DNA of 64,000 nt from Ochotona curzoniae (GCF_017591425.1 NW_024465369.1:27943001-28007000), one strand, 5' to 3'; shown: positions 23,956 through 37,451, counted from the first letter of the stretch. The notes: generated by a model from the letters alone, not told the origin. A program made the numbers and translations.

Positions 23956-25245
23956 GGTTTTGCTATTGCAGAGCCCACGTACTTTCCACTACATTATCAA
24001 ATCACTACTGTTTCTCTCATTAACTATGTTAACTATGCATTTCTATGATTACACGTTTAAAATCTTTCCAGGATCATTTGTTTTTCATCTTTTTGTAGAG
24101 TCAATTTATTGTGAAATTATCTATTATGCAGTGTACTTACAAATATATTTTGTTGTAATGAAATTTCCTTCTAAAATATCTGGAAAGAATCCTTCTTTCA
24201 TTAATCTACAACTTGAACCTTTCATTGGTATGTGCTTTGTGATGTTGGGAAAGGGACCAATCAGGAATGAGGCTAATCATTTAATTGTATATGATGTTTT
24301 TCTGTCTGCCAAGACAATGTTTCTGAAGTGTGAAGAAGTATGCAAACATTTATTAAATCCTTATTAGGTGCTGAGCATTTATTTGCAGGGGAATACTTGG
24401 GATATACCTTACGTTTTATTGTGGCAAAGAAAAAATTCTTACCAGAAAGTCTGCGATGTGGCCCTTGCTTTTTAAGAGAATGAAAGTTGAAAGGCAGTCC
24501 TAGCAAAAAGTCAAGACTTAGTTTTGCCTTTCTTTTTGTGAACAGCAATTGCTGTGGGATATCCACTAGGGAAAATGTCCATTGTTACAGTGAAGATAGG
24601 CACCAACCATAGACTGCTTAATTAACTAAGAGTAGAACTAGCAAATTCTAGAAAGGTCTACCCTTTGATTCCTCTTAGTAGATATCATTTTCCTTTTCTG
24701 GGTCTGGTTTCTATTTTCTGCAGCTGAGCATGAAAGTACGTTGACTAACCCAGCATGCAGTTCAAATGTATTCCTAGGACCATCTGTAAGAATTTATGCA
24801 TTTCCTGGGAAATTTGATCAATTCTGGCAGCAATTTCCTGCCTTCTTTGAGATTAAGGAGCCCTGAAATCAAGTTTTTATTTAAAATTGTATTAAACTCT
24901 AAGTCCCGTATCAAAATCCATTGTCTATTTTACATTTTCCCTGAATTTTCTTTCACAAAGAAACACACCCCTTTGTGTAAGTGCCTAAATACCATAACAG
25001 AATTTGTTTTTCCTTCTTCCCCTTTTTTGGCTTAACTGTTTTCTAGTCTTTTCTTATATCCTTTACCCATATCTCTTACCACCAAAGTAAGAGACACCAT
25101 GGTTTATATTCTTTCATGATTTTTTCAATTGATATAATCATGGAATAAATATATACATATCCTCACAGTGTTTGTTCCAAAAAACATGATATATATATAA
25201 ACACATAAATTTGCTTATCTTGATTTTCTCATTAGATATTACCTT
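23956..25245. other. Unidentified intronic sequence
   Basis: Includes a 135-codon open stretch at 23960-24367 that starts in a SINE edge and is rich in Phe, Ile, Leu and Tyr, as AT-rich chance frames are. A MIR/L2-like tail may lie near 24340-24400 but is too weak to call. Confidence 0.35.
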
Positions 25246-25249
25246 ATAG

Positions 25250-25470
25250 AAATTATCCAAATTATTTGTCATAGCTTTATTTCATTAAAAAAATCATCAA
25301 AAATCACTGTATAGTATTCTGAATTATAGATCTAAAGCAATTTTGCTTGTCTTTCCTCTTTGTTTATTCCTTTGTTTCACATTATTTAATATGAAATTAT
25401 AAACAGGACTGGAATGCATGTTCTTTAAAATATTTTCTTATTTACTGGTATTTCCTTTTAATGGATAGGT
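25250..25470 (-). mobile_element. Possible old L1 3' UTR, antisense
   Basis: 'cactgtatagtattctgaattatagat' and 'taaacaggactggaatgcatgttc' follow the order of the common antisense L1 text about a growing 'tagtattcca...gctatgaacat' block. Strongly diverged. Confidence 0.35.
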
Positions 25471-28400
25471 TTCTATGTGCAGGCAGAGTGAATTAATACA
25501 TATTGGCATATGGTTTTTCCAAAAAAATGAGGAAAGACTGATTTTTACCAATTTTGGATAAGATTACACTTTTTCTTTCCTTAAGCAATAGATATTTACA
25601 TGGAGGGTGAGGCTTTGGGTGGGATGTCAATCAGGATCCCATTTGTAGGGAAATCATCTGACTATACTATTTAAAAATCCCTCTTTTCTGTGAAGCATTT
25701 TTTCTTTCCTCCATGCATTTATTTATTCAGTCCTATTTTTACTATTATGGACTATAACGGGGGGGTTACAGTTTAACACTATGATTAATTTCAGTCAATT
25801 TTTTCAGGATGAACTAATACATAGTCATATTATTTGGGGGAGGTGGCAGTTTAATACAGTTTAATATTGCCATTATTTCTGTTCTGTAAGTCATTCCAGC
25901 TTTTGCCAGTTGAGGTTCAGAATTCAATTTGTTGAAGGACTTAGAATTCAGAAAAATGGAAGAAATTTAGCAGAGATTGAGAAAGAACAGTAAATTACTT
26001 AGTAATGAGCCAAGGGTGTGTGGTATTTAAAAAGCCAAGTGAAAATAAATCCAACAAACCGTCAACAAAGGGATCATGTTGTCTGATATAACTCAGAGAG
26101 AAGGATGCAAGAGGAAGGGGAAGAGAGAGATTGAGAGACAGGAAGATAAGATCTGAGAATTCACCACTGAGATGGCAATATTCAAGTTCACTGATAACCT
26201 TCATAAGTGTTATCTCAGTAACACTGTGGAAGTGAAGCCTAATTTGCAGAGTTTAATACAAAATTGCAGCTTAAAAATATAGAATATGTTTTTAAAAAGA
26301 GGTTTTGCTGTAAAATTGAGCAGATTTGGAAAATGATTTGAGATGGAGAGCTGCTGAAAGGGGGAAGTAAAATGAGTGAAATTATAACATCTTTTCTCAT
26401 GGTGGGAATAAGTCAATAAAATGGAAAAACATCATGATGATGTGTGAAAGGTAGGCAGTATCATTGAAATAGTAAAACCCTAAGTGAGTGAGAAGGAATA
26501 AAGGAAATCTAAGACTTAAGTGAAAGGATTGACTTAAACTAGAAGACATTTTTTTTTTCTGGTTACAGTCATCTGTTTGACTATTAGGGGCAGATTCATA
26601 GCAAAAGGAGAATTGAAATTAATCAGGTGTTATTTATCACAATAATTTGAAGACAAGAGAGAAAGACTTTGGGAGGTTTGTGTACATGTGAAAGAAGAGA
26701 CTAAAATGAAAATTAGACTCTAGATTGAGTGACTGTGAAAGTGGGACTTTAGTGGAGTGAGTAAAAGGTCAAAATCATTTTATTACTGAACTTTGTGATT
26801 TAAACAATGGAAATCTTTGTCATAAAGGTTAAAGGCTTTCCTACATTCTGTTGGTCCTATTACTATCACCTTTTATCATAGTCAAACTTGAATCACATTT
26901 TCAACCTTTCCATGGTAAAAAGTTATGAGTTAAGATTTCATTTCCTCTGGGGCCAGTCTTAGTAATTTGTGATTTTCTGGGAAATCATCTTGTTCCTTAG
27001 ATTTTAAAAATTTTTACGTAATTTGTTGTTTTAGTTCTTTTGAGATTCTTGCTAATTTTCAATAATTATAGAATTATAACTTTCTTTCCATGCTTTTGAA
27101 TAGAAAATAACCTGAAAAATATTAGAGACCTGCATGCACACTTTGGAACACAAGTAGCAGAATGGAAGAATCCCATTATGAGCATTTGATCAATAAAAGT
27201 AATTTTGTTATGGTAACTCTTTACTGAAATAGAATAACTATGTCCTATCACCATGTACCTTACTTTTTACATTGATACTTCTTAAAAATATCTCAATATG
27301 TTTAGAAAAACTTAGTTTCTATTGATTGATAAATGAATGTATTACCTATATTTATTTTTTTGACTGTTGTATTTCAGTTTGCTTTTGAAGGCACAAGATT
27401 GGAAAGGCATTCTTATTTAAGAAAAATTCTAAACCAAATCAACATCTCTTGTCAGTGAGATTTCTTCTCCTGAAAAGATTAGGTCAAACTCTACACAACA
27501 GTTCAGCCTCTCCTGCCAAATTCCTTCGCCCTGGGCCCTTCTGGCATGAAGCTGTCTTTCAGAATAGACAAGACCTTTAGTGATTGGAGACTTATTAATT
27601 ATTCAGTGTTATTTTGAGATGCAATTGCAATTCAACTATTATAGTAAACTTACACGTTTTATGAACACTAAACAGTTTCTACACTTGCATTCATTAACCA
27701 AGTCTCTCTTTTGATGTGTTTAAATTGTGATATGAAACAACTTGTAAACATGCAGGACTTGTCAAACTAGATGTCTCAATTCACATTATTCTTGGGAAAA
27801 AAAATGCTTATTCTTAAAACACAAGCATTTGCAAGAAAGATTTCTTTAAAGGCAGAAAGAAGACAAAAGCATGTCAAATAAGTAAGTTTTTTTAATGGCT
27901 AATCACCCAATCATCTTTTTAAAATAATAGAAGTTTACTATGCTCAATGGGATGTGACATTGAGTGGCTCCAATGTGCACTGTCTTGGCTGTTGATCGAA
28001 ACATGAAAACAAAAGTTGTGTACTTCAGTGACCTACCGAAGATGCCCTTTCTAGAAACTGTTGACAAACATGGAAGAGTGCTTTGACCCTAGTCACTCCA
28101 GATGGCTTCTAGGGTTCACAGGGTGATTTGCAGTAGAGTTTCTTGGCAACTAGAAAGCTAAAATAACTGGAAGGAAGAGAAGTGGTCTTTATGTTTTTTC
28201 TCCTGCATTGTGATATTGAAGAAGTAGAACAGATAATAAGAAACTGGTACTTAGAAACTTTCTTAATTAATGTAACAAAAGATCAGATGTAAACAGCCAG
28301 ATATTCTTTAAGCAAGTAGAGCAAAGTCATATGCAGACAAATGTTGTCACTATTTACATGAGTACATGATGTTTCTGTTTTCTATAAGTTCAGCTTGCAC

Positions 28401-28705
28401 ACAACCTGAGATAGTTATGTTTAACCCCAAACCAGTCCCAGATGCAGACCTGTGCCTAGCCCACATGTTGCATGACTACCCAACTCCTGTAGTATGTTAT
28501 TGGGGCAATCCAATCAAATCTCAATCACCTCATAAGGTTAGGATTCCAGGCATGATATCCGTTCCCCCTGTCTTTGGTAGACCATAAACAATGCACTCAA
28601 AGGCCTGCATAGAAAGAAGAGAAGCCCCAGATCTTCCTAAATACATTTTTCAGAGATGCTTCTACTACAAACTTGCCCAACAGCAAGCATTATAAATCTA
28701 TAATA
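25471..28705. other. Long unique intronic stretch
   Basis: More than 3 kb without a SINE or recognisable exon, including a purine-rich region at about 26080-26160. A 73-codon open stretch at 28366-28587 has no recognised domain. Confidence 0.4.
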
Positions 28706-28707
28706 TA

Positions 28708-29015
28708 AAATCATTATTTTTATTAGGAATCAGATCAGATCTATAGAGGAGGAGAGACATAGAGAAAGATTTTCTGTCTGCTGGTTCACTCCTCAAGTAT
28801 CCCAACAACCAGAGCTGATCCAATCCAATGTCAGGAGCCAGGAGCTTCCTTCAGGTCTCCCACGTGGGTGCAGGGTCCCAAGACTTTGAGCAGTCCTCAA
28901 CTACTTTCCCAGACCACAAGCAGGGAGCTGATTGGGAAATGCAACAGCTGGAACATTTGCTATCCCAGCATGTGCAAGGTGAGGATTTAGCCACTGAGTA
29001 ATCATGCTAAACCCA
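28708..29015 (-). mobile_element. C-SINE, diverged full length
   Basis: Body blocks 'gtctgctggttcactcctcaagt', 'ggtctcccacgtgggtgcagggtccc' and a decayed head 'gccactgagtaatcatgctaaaccc' are all in order on the minus strand. Confidence 0.8.
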
Positions 29016-30080
29016 TGATTATTATAAATCATAGCAACACAATTCTAATCTCATTATTCTGCTTACATGAACACACACTTTCCTGCAGTTTTGTCCAACT
29101 AATGTCCACAGGTTACACTGAACTGAAATAGTTGCCAACATCAATTACTGTGCCCAGAACAGAACTGTCCCTGATTCTCAACACTTGAACCTGTTTGTCA
29201 TTAACATGGCTTATTCTTCCAAACCCATCCTTTGTGGTGAACTCCCTCTTATTGGCCCCAATGATCTCAGATAGGGTCAATCTCATCTACAATGTATTTA
29301 CACAGCCTTAACCTACAGACAGGTTGGCACTTGACTCCTCTTTTCCCGTAGCTCCTGTCTTTAGGACAGATATACAAATTTAATTAACTAGATTTCTCAA
29401 TACTTTTGCTTTTCTAAATAGAATATCTTAAATAATTAACAAAATTATATTATCTTAAAATGCCTTTTTAAAGCTTTTAATTTAAATAATTTGTAATCAA
29501 AATAGTTTTTCTTCAGATTTAGACACATATTACAGTCAGTTTCTTATTTGTTAAATAAGATACTTGCACTAGGCAGCACTTTCCTCACTTTTTATAGCAA
29601 AAAAAAATTGCACTATAAAGGATAAAATTTTACATGCCATCTCCATTTGAAAAAAGGGGCATGTGATTAAATAACATGTAACTTATTATCATAATTAGTA
29701 AAGTTTGAGTTGATATGTTTAATGAAAATTATCAAAATATTCAACTCAGCATCTAATTTATTTCTGTTTTAGTTGCAACATTTTTTTGAGCTTGTATTCA
29801 AGGAAAATTCAGAGATGTTAGTGTGCTTATTTTATTCTTACTTTTTGATGCTTGTATTACTATTCAATGACTTATTTTTAACCTTTGAAATAGAAGAGCT
29901 TGTACCCTGAAAAGTTCTTCAGAATGAAGTAATGATGAGTCAACTTCTTCAGAGGTGCTTTGTGTGCCAGCATTTGACTATCTGGTTTTCACCATGTAAT
30001 TTAGAGATATTTTAAAGTATACCTGAGTTGAAGCTGAAAAAATACAAGTTGAGTCACTTTTTAAGATGTGCAAAACAAAC
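29016..30080. other. Unique intronic sequence
   Basis: No recognisable feature. Confidence 0.35.
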
Positions 30081-30084
30081 TTTT

Positions 30085-30303
30085 AGCCATATCTTGACAA
30101 TGGGATGTTGAAGTCTGCCATTGTCCATACCTACAATGTCAGGATAGACTTAAAAGTGGAATATCCATGAAGGGCTAGTGACCATACCTTGTGATAATAG
30201 AGAGGAAGTTGGTGACAAGGAGGAGTCTAGGGGTGCGGGGGCTAGGTACAGAGGGGAATCCCAGAACCTATGCAAATGTATCATAAACATAAATAAATAA
30301 AGT
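30085..30303 (+). mobile_element. L1 3' end, 5'-truncated
   Basis: The text 'tctgccattgtccatacctacaatg', the G-rich 'ggggtgcgggggctagg' and an AATAAATAAA tail align with the terminus of the large L1 at about 43060-43246. Typical 5'-truncated retroposition product. Confidence 0.8.
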
Positions 30304-30970
30304 ATAACTGAGTTGAATTCTGAATTGTCTTTCATGATTCTTCATGTTTGCTACTGTCAGTCTGGGTGTCTGAGACAAACTGGACACAACCATCTGCATT
30401 AGCTTTGCAATTCAACACACAACTTGATCATTTTTTATTGAATCACAGGTGTACCAATTTGTCCCAGATCTTTATCACAACATATCAAAAAGGGTATTTA
30501 TAAAACATAAAGAGGTCCCAGAAGATCTATAGGACAGAGATAATTTTTTTCTTAAAGATTTTTTAATCAGAATAAGCTATTTGTTTATGACATTCCTTCT
30601 TTCAAGTAACATTGCAATCTTTCTATGTAGCTGTCATTGACTCAATGAAGGATAGTTCAGTTCTACCTACTAAGAAAGCACAATATCTGAATGACAGTTT
30701 CCATGGCTCTTTGTCCCATTTTTAAGGACAATTTTTACATGGCACATAATAACATTTCTCTTGACACATGAAAGTAAAAAATCTACTAAATACATAGAAA
30801 GAATTATGTATATCTAGTGTAGTCTATGTTATTACTGGTAGAATTTCATTAACTTTTCAAATTTTTGCATTATTCACTCTGAATTATGAATTGTAATTAA
30901 AAATAATTTTTACTAAAGTGTGTCTTTTAAATAATGATTTATGTATTTTCTTAAAACCTGAGTTACCTTA
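30304..30970. other. Unique intronic sequence
   Basis: No recognisable feature. Confidence 0.35.
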
Positions 30971-30983
30971 AAACCTGCATATG

Positions 30984-31321
30984 GGGTCCGGCGCAATGGC
31001 CTAGCAACTAAAGTCCATGCCTTGAATATGCTGGTATTCTGTATGGGTGCCAGTTCTAATCCCAGCAGCACCGCTTCCCATCTGGCTCCCTGCTTGTGTC
31101 CTGGGAAAGCAGCCAAGGACGGGCCAAAGCCTTGGGACCCTGCACCCATCTACACATACGTGGCAGACACGGAAGAGGCTCCTGGTTCCTGGCTATGATT
31201 GGCTCAGCTCCAGTTGCTGTGGATGCTTGGGGAATGAATCATCAGTCAGAGGATTTTCCTCTCTGGCTCTTCTCCTCTCTGTATATCTGACTTTGAAATA
31301 AAAATAAATAAATATTTTTTA
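30984..31321 (+). mobile_element. C-SINE, full length
   Basis: Sense copy with the head 'ggtccggcgcaatggcctagc', all body blocks and an A-rich tail. Flanked by 'aaaacctgcatatgg' and 'aaaaccctgaatatgg', an imperfect target duplication. Confidence 0.85.
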
Positions 31322-31562
31322 AAAACCCTGAATATGGAAATATTTTAGTTAATGTCAGAATGAGATCATTTTATTTTGGTAAATCAATGAACATAGGTAG
31401 TAATCATTGTGATTTTTATCAACTATGAAAAGCTAAAACATTTCAGTTACTTTTCCTTGATTTTTATGTCTGAGAATTTCTGGAAACTGTATCATTGCTT
31501 AAATCTAGTGTAAAACTGACTAAAAAATGAGTGTCTTTCACGTTTTGACTATACTAACATAA

Positions 31563-31692
31563 GGGGATTTCAAAATCTTCATGGAAATGAGAAATTATAA
31601 AATAAATGCATTATGTTACAAAATGAATTTAAAATTCATGAATAGTTATTCATAATACACTTCTTTCTGTAAACTTTTTGAGCGATTTTCGT
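31563..31692. mobile_element. MITE-like inverted-repeat element, copy 2
   Basis: Left end 'ggggatttcaaaatcttcatgg'; right end 'ctgtaaactttttgagcg', inverted relative to the left. Same length class as the copies at 22804 and 38039. Confidence 0.5.
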
Positions 31693-32550
31693 ATTTATTG
31701 AAAATAGCAAATAAAGTAAGTATGCATAATTAGAAATTCTAAGCAGTCCTCTAGAATGGATATCCTTCCTTTACTAAATTATATAGAATGTGCTTATTCA
31801 TTTATATTATTCAGTGCCTTATTTATATTCAAATATTCCTACCGATTTTTTTGTGTAAACATTAAGATGGCAAGTTGTAATCAGTTTTACTAATTACAAA
31901 CATAAGCTTATGTAACACATTAAAGCGATTTATTTTTTCTTAAGGAAAAAGTAAGGAGACTTCAAGAAACTGAAAAAATGTTTTCAGAGGCATAGAGTCT
32001 TCCGGAAAGTGCTGGAGTTCATGAGATCTCAAGGTTAGCAACTCATTTATTATTACTTTTTTGTTCTGAAGAGAAAATGTGCACCATTTTAAGTTGTTAT
32101 TGTTTATATGCGACTAAATAATAAGGAAAATGTTCTTACTTAAAATCCACATTTTAAGTAAAAATTTTAAGCAAAATTTCCTCAAATTAAAAAAACTTTT
32201 TCTACCTATATACATTTATTTCTGAAATATAATGCTTTAGTTCTATTAGCAATGGCTAAAAGAAAAAAATTTAAAACAGTCACTGAGTTATTACAACTTA
32301 CTTCATTCTTAATGGGTAGCACTGTTACCATGAAAACAAAAATTCCATGCATCTATGTAAAATTTCCTTTCTAATTTGTTAAGTAATACTTAACTACGTT
32401 ATGAATCATTCATTTAGTTAATATCTTTGGTTGCAATAGACAAATATGTTTTAGAAGGAGAGCTCCTCAAAAAGCGTTATAAAATTCCTTGAGTGAATTT
32501 TATTCCCAAAACTTCCCTAACTGAGGCCAAAGAAATGATGCTTTTTTTTT
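31693..32550. other. Unique intronic sequence
   Basis: No recognisable feature. Confidence 0.35.
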
Positions 32551-32555
32551 TTATA

Positions 32556-32662
32556 AATGTAGCTGCTTGGGGAATGAACCATTGCACAAAAAATCTTCCT
32601 CTCTGTATCGCCTTCTCCCTGTATATCTGCCTTTCCAATAAAAATAAACAAGTTTTTAAGAA
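32556..32662 (+). mobile_element. C-SINE 3' fragment
   Basis: Retains 'gcttggggaatgaaccattg', the CTTCCTCTCTGTAT block, CCTTTCCAATAAAAATAAAC and the tail. The head is missing. Confidence 0.8.
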
Positions 32663-33105
32663 AAAGAAATCTACTTATTATAACAAGAAACATAAAATGT
32701 CAATTTAGAAGTTTAACTACAACGAGACACATAAAAAGAGGATGTCCTGAATTTATTATATTGTGGGGCCCAATATCAAATATTCATAATTCTAAACAAA
32801 AGGGTGATGATGACTATTTTGATTGTCTTGACCAAGCTTATATTCAGTGTCTCTATCATTGCATCATTTATCTAAGAATTAACTTTCTTCTTTAGGACTT
32901 AACACATCTATGCCAACGACCTAAGTGCTTTGGTTTTTTCAAAATGAATAAGATCTGGCCTCTTCTCAAAAGTTGTTAAGTAAAAATTAATTTTGTTGTT
33001 AAAAAGATAAGCTAGATTTTAAAAAGGTCATGAGTTTATGCTAGGTATATGCTTGCAATGAAGAAATCTCAACTGAACTTGAACTGTGGTTACGCAGCAA
33101 GGTGG

Positions 33106-33192
33106 AGGAATCCACCATGGGGGGAGGGTTGTGGGAGAGGTGGGGGGAATCCCAGTGCCTATAAAACTGTATCACATAATAAAAAAAAAATC
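33106..33192 (+). mobile_element. Short L1 3' terminus
   Basis: The G-rich 'ggggggagggttgtggg' tract, 'ggaatcccagtgcctataaaactg' and an A-rich tail match the L1 ends at 30085-30303 and 3112-3222 (antisense). Confidence 0.7.
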
Positions 33193-33424
33193 TCAATGGA
33201 AATTATTTGAGGATTATTCATATATTAAAATGTGGCTCTTATTTTCCCTGAATGCTGAGTTTATGCTAGTGAGAACATCGTTCCATTATGATCCATGTAA
33301 CCAACATTTTATTAAAATAGTTCTTCTAGTACAGCACTAGTAATATGAGATTCTGAGAAAGAAAACTTTCTCTTTTGCCAGTCTCTTGCTGTAAATGTGG
33401 TGTTGTTGAAAACAGTTGTACTTG

Positions 33425-33739
33425 GACTGGCGCCCTGGCATAGTAGACTAAGCCTTCGCTCGGCAACACTGGCAACTCGTCTGGATGTCAGTTTGTGTCC
33501 TGTTTGCCTCAGTTCTGACATAACCCTCTGTTTATGATCTGGGAAAGCAGTGAAGGGTGCCTCAAATTTTGGGCCACTTCACCCATGAAGGAGATGTAGA
33601 AGAAGCTCCTGTGCTCAGGTTCAGGTCAGATCAGCTCCAGCCATTTAGGAAGTGAACCTGCAAATGGAATATCTGTGTGTGTGTCTCTCCTTTTCTTGTA
33701 ACTCTGCTGTTCAAACAAAAATAAAAACTCTGTAAAAAA
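33425..33739 (+). mobile_element. Old C-SINE variant
   Basis: A diverged sense copy: head 'ggactggcgccctggcatagtag', body 'ctgggaaagcagtgaagg', then a tail that seeds the adjoining GAAA repeat. Closer to the rabbit-type ending 'tgtaactctgctgttcaaa' than to the young copies. Confidence 0.75.
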
Positions 33740-33740
33740 A

Positions 33741-33743
33741 GGA

Positions 33744-33795
<52 letters not shown>

Positions 33796-33816
33796 AAAAG
33801 GAAGAACGAAAGAAAG
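33741..33816. repeat. (GAAA)n microsatellite from a SINE tail
   Basis: A near-perfect GAAA tetranucleotide array immediately after the SINE's A-rich tail, with a few interruptions at its right end. On the other strand it gives a meaningless Phe/Leu/Ser reading frame. Confidence 0.9.
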
Positions 33817-34469
33817 AAGTTGTAAAAACACCTAAAAGAAGAACAAAAGTAAGAACAAGGATAGCATTGCACATATTTTTAAAATTTAATTTATTTTCTT
33901 TGTTAAGTCCACCAAAGTATCCTTTCTCCCATGATTTCGAGAGACTTCAGAGTTTGAAATTAATTGAAAGCAGAAAACTCTTATGGATTCATATCCAAAT
34001 GGGATGGGAATCCAGATTGGTTGAAGTTTAACTGTACACCTTTTGGTTTCTCAAGAAAGCTTGTTTATAGCCGATATATGTTCTTTAATAGCTGTTATTT
34101 TCCACAATATTTTTGCAGGCACAGAGGTTCTTCCCTCCACCACTCCCATGTATCTCCCCGTTTTCACCCTCCTGCTATTTGCTCTTGTGTTATCATAGTA
34201 GTCTAGTGCCTCAGTACACGTTATATAGCTAACTTTCTGATAGTTAAACATATCATAAAAACATAGGAAAAGACAGATTTTTTAAATTGAAAGTACAGAT
34301 ACATACTGAATAATACCTTTACTTCCAAATATGCTAATGTCCCTTGTGCAGTTTGTATGCACACACCCACACTCACCCAAAACATTCACACATAACTTTG
34401 TGTATTAGCTGGCTTATATCAGAGAAGATACAAATTTGGGACTGGCTTACCTCAGTGTAGTGTTTTGCA

Positions 34470-34796
34470 GCTGGGAACAGTATTGTGATGCAGTGAGTTA
34501 GGTTGCTACAATCTGCAACAATTACATCCCAAATGGGTGCATTTAAGGTCCAGCTTCTCTACTTCCAATTCAGCTCTCTGCTAATATTCTAGAGTAATAA
34601 ATGGAAAGTGGCTCAAATCCTTAGGCTCCTGTAACCATTTGGGAACCTGGCTGGAGTTCTTGTCTCCTGGGCTTATCCTAGGACAGGTCTGACCAATGTA
34701 GCCATTTGGGAAGTGAACCAACAGATGGAAGATCTATCTCCCTCTTCCCCCCTCTAACTCTACCTTTTAAGCAAATAGTCAAATCTTCAAAAACAA
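34470..34796 (+). mobile_element. Old C-SINE variant
   Basis: Diverged copy with 'ggcagtgagttagg'-type head sequence, 'ccaattcagctctctgctaat', 'gccatttgggaagtgaacc' and a 'ctaactctacctttta' ending. The 'gaaccaacagatggaagatc' block is preserved. Confidence 0.7.
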
Positions 34797-35645
34797 AAAT
34801 CAGCTTTGACTTACTGAAGAGTTGAAACCTTTAGCTGACTTCATATGTACAGAAGATAATTAAGTCAATTTACTTTTAATAAACATAAGTCAATGTAAAG
34901 CAACTATTTAGCCTCCCAAATAAACAAGCATTAAGAGGACTTGATCATTGAAATTCATTTGGTCTTTCAAAACATAGCATTTTAAACATAGCATCATCTA
35001 CAGGAAGTAAGTGTTCCCTATTTGGGGCATTAAGAGAAACATAATGGTTTAGAGATGCTATTGTAATTACACTGAAATGAAGTGTTTATTACATAATGTG
35101 TTGTTGGGAGACTTCATGGCCAGCTCTGTGAGGTTGATCACAAGGAGGCAATCAATGTTGTTTTGGAAAAATCAAAAGAAAAGGTGAAAAATATGAGATA
35201 TAAAGGGCCAATGGAATGTTACGGCAAAAACAAAGCTCTTGTACTGCGTTGGAGATAGATTCCTTCCAAACCAGTGCTGACCTTTTCTAAGCCATCTGGA
35301 AACTTTTATAGAAAGAACCAGAAACTCTCATTTAAGGACATCTGAAACAGAACTTTTCAAGTGCAAGCAGAAAATAGAATATTTCTTCCCCTAAATTTTT
35401 TTTGTTTTTATCCTCCATACATTTGCTTTTTAAATGTGTTAACCCAAGAATCATTTGCAAATTTGTGCCGTGAATCTAATTTCCCATGTATGTTTTAAAA
35501 TGATGAATCCTTCATCTTCTAGCAAGCTCCACCCACATACATATACCCTTTAAATTGTACATCAGCTGGCAGGGCCTGCTGTAAAGGGTCTTCCTTTACC
35601 ACATCAGTCTTTAGTGGTTCTTCACATGATTTCTAATGTTCTTAT
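34797..35645. other. Unique intronic sequence
   Basis: No recognisable feature. Confidence 0.35.
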
Positions 35646-35660
35646 TATTCCTTTGTTCTT

Positions 35661-35975
35661 GTTAGATTTATTTTATTATTATTTTTTTTTATTGGAAAGG
35701 CGGATATACAGAGAGGAAGATCTTCCGTCCGATGATTCACTCCCCAAGTGAGCACAAAGGTCGATGCTATGCCGATCCGAAGCCAGGAGCTTCTTCTGGG
35801 TCTCCCACGCGGGTGCAGGGTCCCAAGGCTTTGGGCCGTCCTCGACTGCTTTCCCAGGCCACAAGCAGGGAGCTGGAAGGGAAGCGGGGCTGCCGGGATA
35901 GAACCGGCGCCCATATGGGATCCTGGGCGTGCAAGGCGGGGGGACCTTAACCACTTGTGCCACCGCGCCGGGCCC
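35661..35975 (-). mobile_element. C-SINE, young, full length
   Basis: A CpG-rich, little-diverged copy flanked by an exact 12-bp duplication TCCTTTGTTCTT (35649-35660 and 35976-35987). The 140-150-codon frames crossing it on the minus strand are a SINE by-product. Confidence 0.92.
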
Positions 35976-36839
35976 TCCTTTGTTCTTATACATAACATAT
36001 CTAACATAGGCGTTCTCAGCCTTAACATAAACAACATTAGATCCATTTGATGATTTTTTTTTGCTATGTATTCCAGGATGCTTAGAATCTCTGCCACTAG
36101 GCATCAATAATATCCACCCTTTTCCCAAATTTTAACAATCAAAAGCATTTCCCAGTGTGTCCTCAGAACAAAATTATCCACAGAATGAAAAGCCTAACCT
36201 CTACAACATCAATGAATTTCTACACTATATCCAGAAAACCTCCTAACTACCTTTAACACCTTATTCTTAATTAAAATGGTTCAATGGAGAACTTTAAGTA
36301 CCGTCTTCCGTGTTAGGCTACCTGCCTATGTTTAGTTTCCTTTTATTTGTGCATGTCCAATGTGTACCTGAAACATGTCTTCTACAATAATTTGATGAAT
36401 TTAAAATAAGTGAGAATACTAAAGAAGCAAGATGAAAATGTAAGACTAAGTTAGAAGTGCAGTTATAAGTGTAACTCTCTTTTCCCTTTTTCTTAGAATT
36501 CAGTGTGACTTTGAGTGCCTTCCTTCCTTATATGTTCCCCATGTCTTGCTGAGAATTTCATTTGGACACCAGCAGCTTACCCTACAGGGCTCTGTAACCT
36601 GTCATTTCATACATGGTACATTCAAGCTTGCATTTGAGCTACAGTCATTCCCGTCCTATCAGGGCTCTTGAGTGTCACAAGAGGAAATTCTGTCGCTCTG
36701 CAGATTTATGGCTCAATAGCACTCAGTAACCCTTCTCTCTAACCAGTCAGCTACTGCTTCAAGTGTTTATCGCCTCGCTCAAGCCACACACAATCTGTCC
36801 CCTTCACTCTTAGTGCACCTGCTATTCTAACAAGAATAT

Positions 36840-37400
36840 TGAGGTCATTGTGTGGAAACTATTTGTGAATCTTTGCGATACTTTCCATCCAGCAACAAAC
36901 AACTACATCTATAAATATTCTTCCTTTCCCCTCCGTAATCTCAAGGAAGGATCAGTAGCCTTTCCTGCTATTCAGGCAGGCCTATGTTTCATTTTACTCC
37001 TACCACAGAGACTGAGACCTTTTGCCATTAATTATCTTCTCTTTGTCCTTTCAACTTCTTCTTCTACACTGGTTCTTTCTCTTCAACCCATACTTGTTCT
37101 TTACACCCCTGTCCAAAGAAAGCAAATCAATGAGAAGAAACAAGCCCATCTTTCTCTTTACAGGGGCTCACCCCTCCCACCTGTGTCTTCGTCTCATTCA
37201 AACACTCTATAGGAGCAGTTTATACTCATTATACTCAATTCCTGAGATCTAATCATTCTATAGCAGAGTGGGATCTGATTTCTAACTCCATTTAACATAG
37301 CATACTCTCTCTAAAGTCACAGATGACCCAGAGCCAATATCTCGACTAGCTGTCTCAAGTGTACTGGAAGCTGTTAGGTGCATTTTTCTTCTTTCACTAA
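36840..37400 (+). mobile_element. L2-like ancient LINE
   Basis: C/T-rich sense-strand text such as 'ctccatttaacatagcatactctctctaaagtcacagatgaccc' follows the reverse transcriptase region of mammalian L2 ('...ctctcatcaaggtcaccaatgacc'). A 120-codon open stretch at 36850-37212 reflects this relic rather than a gene. Strongly diverged; boundaries uncertain. Confidence 0.4.
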
Positions 37401-37451
37401 GATTTTATGACAATCCTACCTCTTCGTTTCCCAAATTCTGTGAATGCTTTT

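Noticed and set aside
23960..24367. A 135-codon open frame rich in Phe, Ile and Tyr
   Set aside because: It starts at the edge of a SINE, has no domain, splice or start context, and its composition is that expected of AT-rich chance sequence.
33626..33874. A Phe/Leu/Ser-repeat open frame
   Set aside because: It is the antisense translation of the GAAA microsatellite.
35645..36128. Two overlapping open frames of about 150 codons on the minus strand
   Set aside because: They run through a young SINE; the same peptides recur at every young SINE copy in the window.
36850..37212. A 120-codon open frame
   Set aside because: Lies within C/T-rich sequence that fits a decayed L2 LINE better than a gene.
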